Shown piece by piece: positions 59,901 through 64,000 of a DNA stretch of 64,000 bases; the stretch's first letter is position 1, and each line of letters opens with the position of its first letter. The DNA is from Yamagishiella unicocca (Eukaryota; Chlorophyta; Chlorophyceae; Chlamydomonadales; Volvocaceae), in NCBI GenBank assembly GCA_003116995.1, contig BDSL01000005.1, positions 1,686,001 to 1,750,000 of the forward strand. Direction: 5' to 3'. The position numbers and the translations under genes are program-made. Below the pieces are notes generated by a model, which did not search any database, had not been told where the DNA came from, and saw nothing but the letters and a program-made list of their open reading frames with translations.

Positions 59901-61178
59901 ATGTAGGGAGTATCATCGATGAGCCGCAGGTGCAAACGGCACCCGACGAAGTAGAGGGCCTGAAGTTAGAACCCCCAGGGGACCAGGCACAGCATCCCCA
60001 GGGAGGGGGCGCGTGCTGGACAACAAGGCAAGGTGCTTTCCTAGCCGCCATGGTACGCCCAATAATCATGCGGACACATGACACGAGCTATTCATGGGCA
60101 TATGAACGTGAAATGTGATCCAGTACGATACTGCTCGACCTCCATTACTTGTGACAAGGTTGCTTAAGGTTGGTTAACCACCTGATATGCCGCTTGCGCA
60201 TACTGCCGTCGTCGTGACGCCTTGGAAATGCACCTTGCGCTCATGGACTGGTGCTATGGGTTCCCCTCCAGTGATGTCCACGGCAGCCGTAGCTCCGGGT
60301 AGGGATTGCAGCTGAGCCAACAGTCCCTCCAGCATACTGCAGAGGCGCGGCAACATATTGGGTGCGACCAACGCCTTCTGAATTGGTTGGCATGGGAAAC
60401 GCTTTGACAGGAACACAGCATGCTATACACCTGCCCGACATGGCTTGGATTTGGCAAAGGGTGAGCGCCAGGCAATATTGAGCAACAGGAAGTTATGGGA
60501 GCTTTCCCAAGACCCCAGGTCCCATTTCCCTCCCCCAAACCTCCCAGACCCGTTTCGTTTCGGACCTGCGAGGCTCTGCGCGGTCTTTGAAACCCTTTTG
60601 CACCACCGAGACAGCCTTGCTGGTGTTGCCAGCCTGGTGCTCCAGCATCGCCCACTCGCGGTACATCAGTGCGCTTGCGTCACCTTGATTCTTAAACACC
60701 TTGAAGATATCGCGCCCCTCGTCAATATTGCGGTACCTGAGTGTCCATTTTCCAACGTATAATGCCAGTCGCGAAGTGGACGCATATCCGGCCAAGCACA
60801 GGAGACCGGCACGACCTACCACAGCTGACGCGCGTGACCAATCCACAAGTATAAATATGCTTCCGATGGCTGACCATGCTCGCGAGGCACAAGCTCGGTA
60901 GAGCGCTTGTAGAGCAGAGCCAGCCCTGGGTTGGCCTTGCTGGTGCGGTTCACAGAATTTGGAGACGCTATGGCCTCCTCGTTCACGAGGAACTGTGCCC
61001 ATATTTGGGCGGAAGATGGACTCGCTATGAGCTGGTCAACCAACCTCTTGCGCTCTGACAAAAGTGCAGAATCGCTTGAGCTATTTGTGTTTATATACCG
61101 CTGCAGCTGCAGAGCGAGAGAGAGGTTGCCTGTAGTCCTGTCATCATCACCCGCTGATGCTGCTCCAAGCATGGACAT
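53942..61178 (-). CDS. MPS1: MPS1/TTK spindle-checkpoint protein kinase
   Basis: Dual-specificity kinase that starts spindle-checkpoint signalling at unattached kinetochores. Thirteen exons: 61178-60820, 60736-60566, 60336-60182, 59841-58266, 58072-57757, 57534-57469, 57023-56940, 56696-56307, 56089-55962, 55682-55557, 55351-55171, 55034-54607 and 54362-53942. Phase is continuous throughout, 1466 residues. The N-terminal TPR-like module spans exons 1-3 ([45 protein letters not shown]). Exon 4 is a long unstructured linker. The kinase begins at [11 protein letters not shown], has the ATP lysine in YALKRV, the catalytic loop [18 protein letters not shown], and [13 protein letters not shown] Gly/Ala loop is inserted after [13 protein letters not shown]. 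The tail after LLDHPFLHP carries long poly-Pro runs and ends [13 protein letters not shown]. One donor (GTCCGA, end of exon 2) and the last acceptor (CGCAAG) are weak. Confidence 0.93.
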
Positions 61179-62045
61179 TGCTGCTGCCCGCCAGCGCCGT
61201 GGCCGCGAACCTGATACCGAAAACCAAAGAAGTGCGGCAGCTGGCACCCCTTGGGCACAGCCCTGGCTAAATTACTATCATAATAAGCCGCCTACTGTTG
61301 GACTAGGAGGGTGCTGGGCGTGTAAGGTGCAGCCGGGGTAACCGGCTGTCAGCAGGTGTTCAACTGCCGCATGCAGGCGCGCAATTACAGAAATACGTAC
61401 TCAGCAGAAAGCAAATGCTACCATCAAATGGCAGAGGGACTGCCGGACTGTGACACAGCAAGGACCTCGTCGCGTTGTCAGGTCGACCATGTGGATTTAG
61501 GTTGTCGTACAACGGAGGTCGCACGCTGCAGACGAAGCTGAAGACGGACGCAACTCTTTACATACATTCCGTACGTATTAGCCTACAAATTAAGCCTGCA
61601 GCATGCTTCGGGGTGCTGTTTTTTGACCCTGACTGCTAGGTCAGCCATTTGTATCCGTCTTTGTTAAGGTTCACGATATCGGACTTGTCATGATATTTAG
61701 TATATTCTCCTTCCCTAGGAACCAGCTGGTGCTTACTTAAGGCTTGTTGGCATCTCAGCTTTTTCGACCGCTGCTTGCCCGCTTGACGGGCGCAGTCCTG
61801 ACAGGTAGGACGCAGAGTCAAAGTGTTACATATCAGCACCTTGGGCTATGGGTCTTCATGGCGCAACCTTGACAACCCGCTTCTCCGCTGTTACCTGGTT
61901 TACGCAGGGGTCGCATAGCCCCTGGCACAGTTCCTAACGTTGCAACTGGAATAGGCTTCACCCGCGTGGCGTCAGGTGCAGCTCTCTCGCCACCCCGCAT
62001 CACCACTCTCCACACCTCTTCCCCTCACCCGCGACCACTGTGACC
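61179..62045. promoter_or_regulatory. divergent promoter region, MPS1 / ZMAT2
   Basis: These 867 bases separate the two divergent start codons. The middle (61540-61760) is AT-richer than the surroundings. No known element was recognised. Confidence 0.45.
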
Positions 62046-62744
62046 ATGAGCAAATTAATGGGATCCAAGCGTGCCTCTGGCGTGGACAACACGGCCCGCC
62101 GCACGTGGGACAAGGAGGAGTACCGTCAGAAAGCGGAGGAGAAGGAGCAGGCTGCCAAGGCCGCTTCCAAAGGCGGCGATGACGACGAGCACGAGGACAC
62201 GGCGGCGGACATTCGCCGGCGTAAGCGCCTAGAGCGGGACCCTCTGCACCAGGGCCTAATCGTGGAGCGCTCCTTGTTGCGGCAGCGCGACTACTCGATA
62301 GACCTGACATCTCGCCTAGGCAAGACCCAGGTCGTGGGCTTCAACACGCCGCTAAATCAACAGGCGGGTTGGTTCTGCAATGTCTGCAACTGCGTGCTGC
62401 GCGACTCCCAGAGCTACCTGGATCACATCAACGGCAAATGGCATAACCGGGCGCTGGGGATGAGCATGCGCGTGGAGAAGTCCACCCTGGAGCAGGTCAA
62501 GAACAAGTTTGACGAGCTGAAAGGCCGCAAGAGCCCGCCGCCAGACGACTACGTGCCAGACGGCTTCGACGCGGCCGCCAGCGCTGAGGCGAAGGAGCGC
62601 GAGGAGAAGCGGGAGAAGAAGCGGCGGAAGGCGGCCGCGGGGGGCGCAACGGGGTCGGGAGCTGGCGTGGAGGAGGGTGGGGAAGCCGACTCGGACATGA
62701 TGGCGCTCATGGGCTTCGGCGGGTTTGGGACGAGCAAGAAGTGA
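62046..62744 (+). CDS. ZMAT2: ZMAT2/SNU23 zinc-finger spliceosomal protein
   Basis: Component of the U4/U6.U5 tri-snRNP that enters with the spliceosomal B complex. One uninterrupted exon of 232 residues, unusual among its intron-rich neighbours. The N-terminus has the family signature RRTWDKEEYRQKAEEKE. The block RDYSIDLTSRLGKTQVV precedes the matrin/U1-type C2H2 finger, WFCNVCNCVLRDSQSYLDHI then NGKWHNRALG, with C-x2-C-x12-H-x5-H spacing. A helix MRVEKSTLEQVKNKFDELK follows. The tail has a basic stretch (REEKREKKRRKAA) and ends MALMGFGGFGTSKK, close to the family's usual MGFGGFG ending. The ATG at 62046 follows an in-frame GTG ACC; it matches the family N-terminus MSKL. Confidence 0.96.
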   Translation: MSKLMGSKRASGVDNTARRTWDKEEYRQKAEEKEQAAKAASKGGDDDEHEDTAADIRRRKRLERDPLHQGLIVERSLLRQRDYSIDLTSRLGKTQVVGFNTPLNQQAGWFCNVCNCVLRDSQSYLDHINGKWHNRALGMSMRVEKSTLEQVKNKFDELKGRKSPPPDDYVPDGFDAAASAEAKEREEKREKKRRKAAAGGATGSGAGVEEGGEADSDMMALMGFGGFGTSKK

Positions 62745-63108
62745 AGCCCGGGCCTTAGGCGCGAGGGGGAGCGGGGCCGCGTGAGCGGAGGTTGTTTCCA
62801 GGTTGTGGGTCGCGATTGCACAGCCACTGGGAGAGTGTGGTGATGATCACGGCGAGTGCTTCGCTGAACGAAGCAGGCGGACGGGTGCATCGCCGAATCC
62901 GGACTGGTGTTTAGGCAAAAGGCGAAGGCGTCCGTGGCGCGAGCGGCATGTATTGCGTTTGGGTTTGCTCGGGCTTGGCATGCCGTTTGTTGAGTGCTGC
63001 GTGTTGTTTGCGAAAACGACGACGTGGGGTGCCAACCAGCATGGTGGGCGCGCTGGAGTAACAAAGTAGTATGGTATCACAAATCCATGGTTGGGCCATA
63101 GCACACGG

Positions 63109-63113
63109 TGTAA
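63109..63113 (+). terminator. polyadenylation signal TGTAA (ZMAT2)
   Basis: First TGTAA downstream of the ZMAT2 stop codon at 62744. Confidence 0.5.
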
Positions 63114-63615
63114 GATGTGCGCTTCAAGTCCTTACTTGGCAACACGCGTTATGGTGGGCCATTGGTGCGATGGGCCTTACACCGCCTGTCTCCGTCAGAC
63201 TCCCCCAAGCCTCAGCAACAAGGTTTGTCGAGGGCTGAGGGTGGAATGGCGAAGGGGGGAACCTAGCTAATGGCCGCCGACCGTGGAGGCTGTTAGCAGG
63301 AGGCTGTGTAGGCACTGTCGTGTAAAGTGGTACGGCAGCACGGGCGCCGTCTGTGTTGTTTTTTCAGGCCGTGTAAGATCCAACGTTGCCTGCTTGTCGA
63401 GTGGGCAGGTGTGGCCGTGTGGGCTGCATTGTGCAGATCCTGTAGATCTAAAGCAGGGGCTCAGCAAAACACACCGTGTGAAATGGAGCACGTCGAACAG
63501 CAAACCGCTGCTGACATCTGGTGGGGTTGCTCTTAGCTAAACAACAACTCCTTGCAACCAAAGCTTGGGGCGTGCATGAAGCCATGCTGTAAGCTGCTGT
63601 CCTGCATACGTGAAC

Positions 63616-63679
63616 GACGAATTGCCCACAACCATTGTCCAATTAATGACGAATTGTCCACAACCATTGTCCAATTAAG
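63616..63679 (+). repeat. 32-bp direct repeat, 2 units, upstream of p23
   Basis: GACGAATTGYCCACAACCAT then TGTCCAATTAAK, twice head to tail with only two differences, 233 bases before the p23 start. Each unit contains a CCAAT box (TGTCCAATTA). Confidence 0.8.
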
Positions 63680-63911
63680 GGAATAAATTCGCATTCTTCG
63701 CATGCTTTCCGAATGATCCAGCGAGTTCCTGGCGACGCGCGCGCCAATTACGGCGGTACGGAAGGCGCGGGGTGTTTCTGGAGGCAGGTCCATGCCGGCC
63801 ACGGTCCAAACCTGGTATATATCCGTGCCGCGTTTCCAGGTATTAGTGTAGCAACGTTCCGCAATACATTGCTCACAATATACGCCGGACTCGTAACGGG
63901 ACGCGCCCACG

Positions 63912-64000
63912 ATGACTCTGCTCCCGACTGTCCTCTGGGCTCAGCGCTCGGACAAGCTGTATCTGACGATAGACGTGCAGGACGTCAAAGATCAGACCTA
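63912..64000 (+). CDS. HSP90 co-chaperone p23 (CS domain), start only
   Basis: Only the first 29 codons are in the window. They read MTLLPTVLWAQRSDKLYLTI then DVQDVKDQT. This matches the start of p23/Sba1 proteins: a short leader, a proline, then V-x-W-A-Q-R and a first beta strand with YLTIDV-x-D of the CS fold, which clamps the closed ATP state of HSP90. Other CS-domain proteins begin similarly, so the call rests on the PTVLWAQR spacing from the first methionine. The gene runs off the right edge. Confidence 0.82.
   Translation, partial: MTLLPTVLWAQRSDKLYLTIDVQDVKDQT

Larger units (their letters stand above)
62745..63911. other. 3' flank of ZMAT2 and 5' flank of p23
   Basis: TGTAA at 63109-63113 lies 365 bases after the ZMAT2 stop; further TGTAA are near 63321, 63371 and 63588. 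A two-unit tandem repeat is at 63616-63679. The minus-strand open frame 63910-63533 runs through this repeat and is not called. Confidence 0.5.

Noticed and set aside
63533..63910. Minus-strand 125-codon frame upstream of p23
   Set aside because: It runs through the 32-base direct repeat and the p23 leader and shows no recognisable domain.

Overview
The window reads as nuclear DNA of a volvocine green alga (Chlamydomonas/Gonium/Volvox type). It is GC-rich with strong G/C third-position bias. Genes are cut into many short exons by GT-AG introns. TGTAA, the polyadenylation signal of this lineage, follows several stop codons. Low-complexity Ala/Gly/Gln/Ser/Asp tracts sit inside otherwise ordinary proteins, and short telomere-like motifs (CCCTAAAA) are scattered in introns. 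Nothing bacterial, no tRNA or rRNA gene and no CRISPR array was recognised.

Layout. 1-1.3 kb: 3' end of a cytochrome P450 (+). 2.5-5.0 kb: a LOG-type cytokinin-activating phosphoribohydrolase (-), divergent across about 0.4 kb from 5.4-12.9 kb: a GT77 (XEG113-like) Golgi arabinosyltransferase (+) with a 400-residue acidic repeat stem. 13.8-22.6 kb: an imperfect tandem duplication carrying two sulfotransferase-family genes (-); the first may be intact, the second is broken. 24.4-31.9 kb: a TRP-type cation channel (+) with a very long low-complexity C-tail. 33.8-37.3 and 38.2-44.0 kb: Ser/Ala-rich and Gln-rich proteins on the + strand, the second with an AP2-like domain. Splice phases allow the two to be one gene. 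46.5-47.6 kb: DNA polymerase epsilon histone-fold subunit DPB4/POLE3 (-). 49.0-52.6 kb: a large MYND zinc-finger protein (-). 53.9-61.2 kb: the spindle-checkpoint kinase MPS1/TTK (-). 62.0-62.7 kb: the spliceosomal protein ZMAT2/SNU23 (+). 63.9 kb to the edge: start of an HSP90 co-chaperone p23 (+).

The genes do not form one pathway; this is a normal eukaryotic mix. GT77 and the sulfotransferases would both act in the secretory route on cell-wall or matrix glycans. DPB4 and MPS1 act in S phase and mitosis. Exon boundaries were chosen by reading splice sites and checking that codon phase carries across every junction; places where this failed are stated. The most unusual items are the decaying sulfotransferase duplication, two small intron-resident repeat families, the acidic stem of the glycosyltransferase and the possible giant Ser/Gln-rich AP2-like gene.
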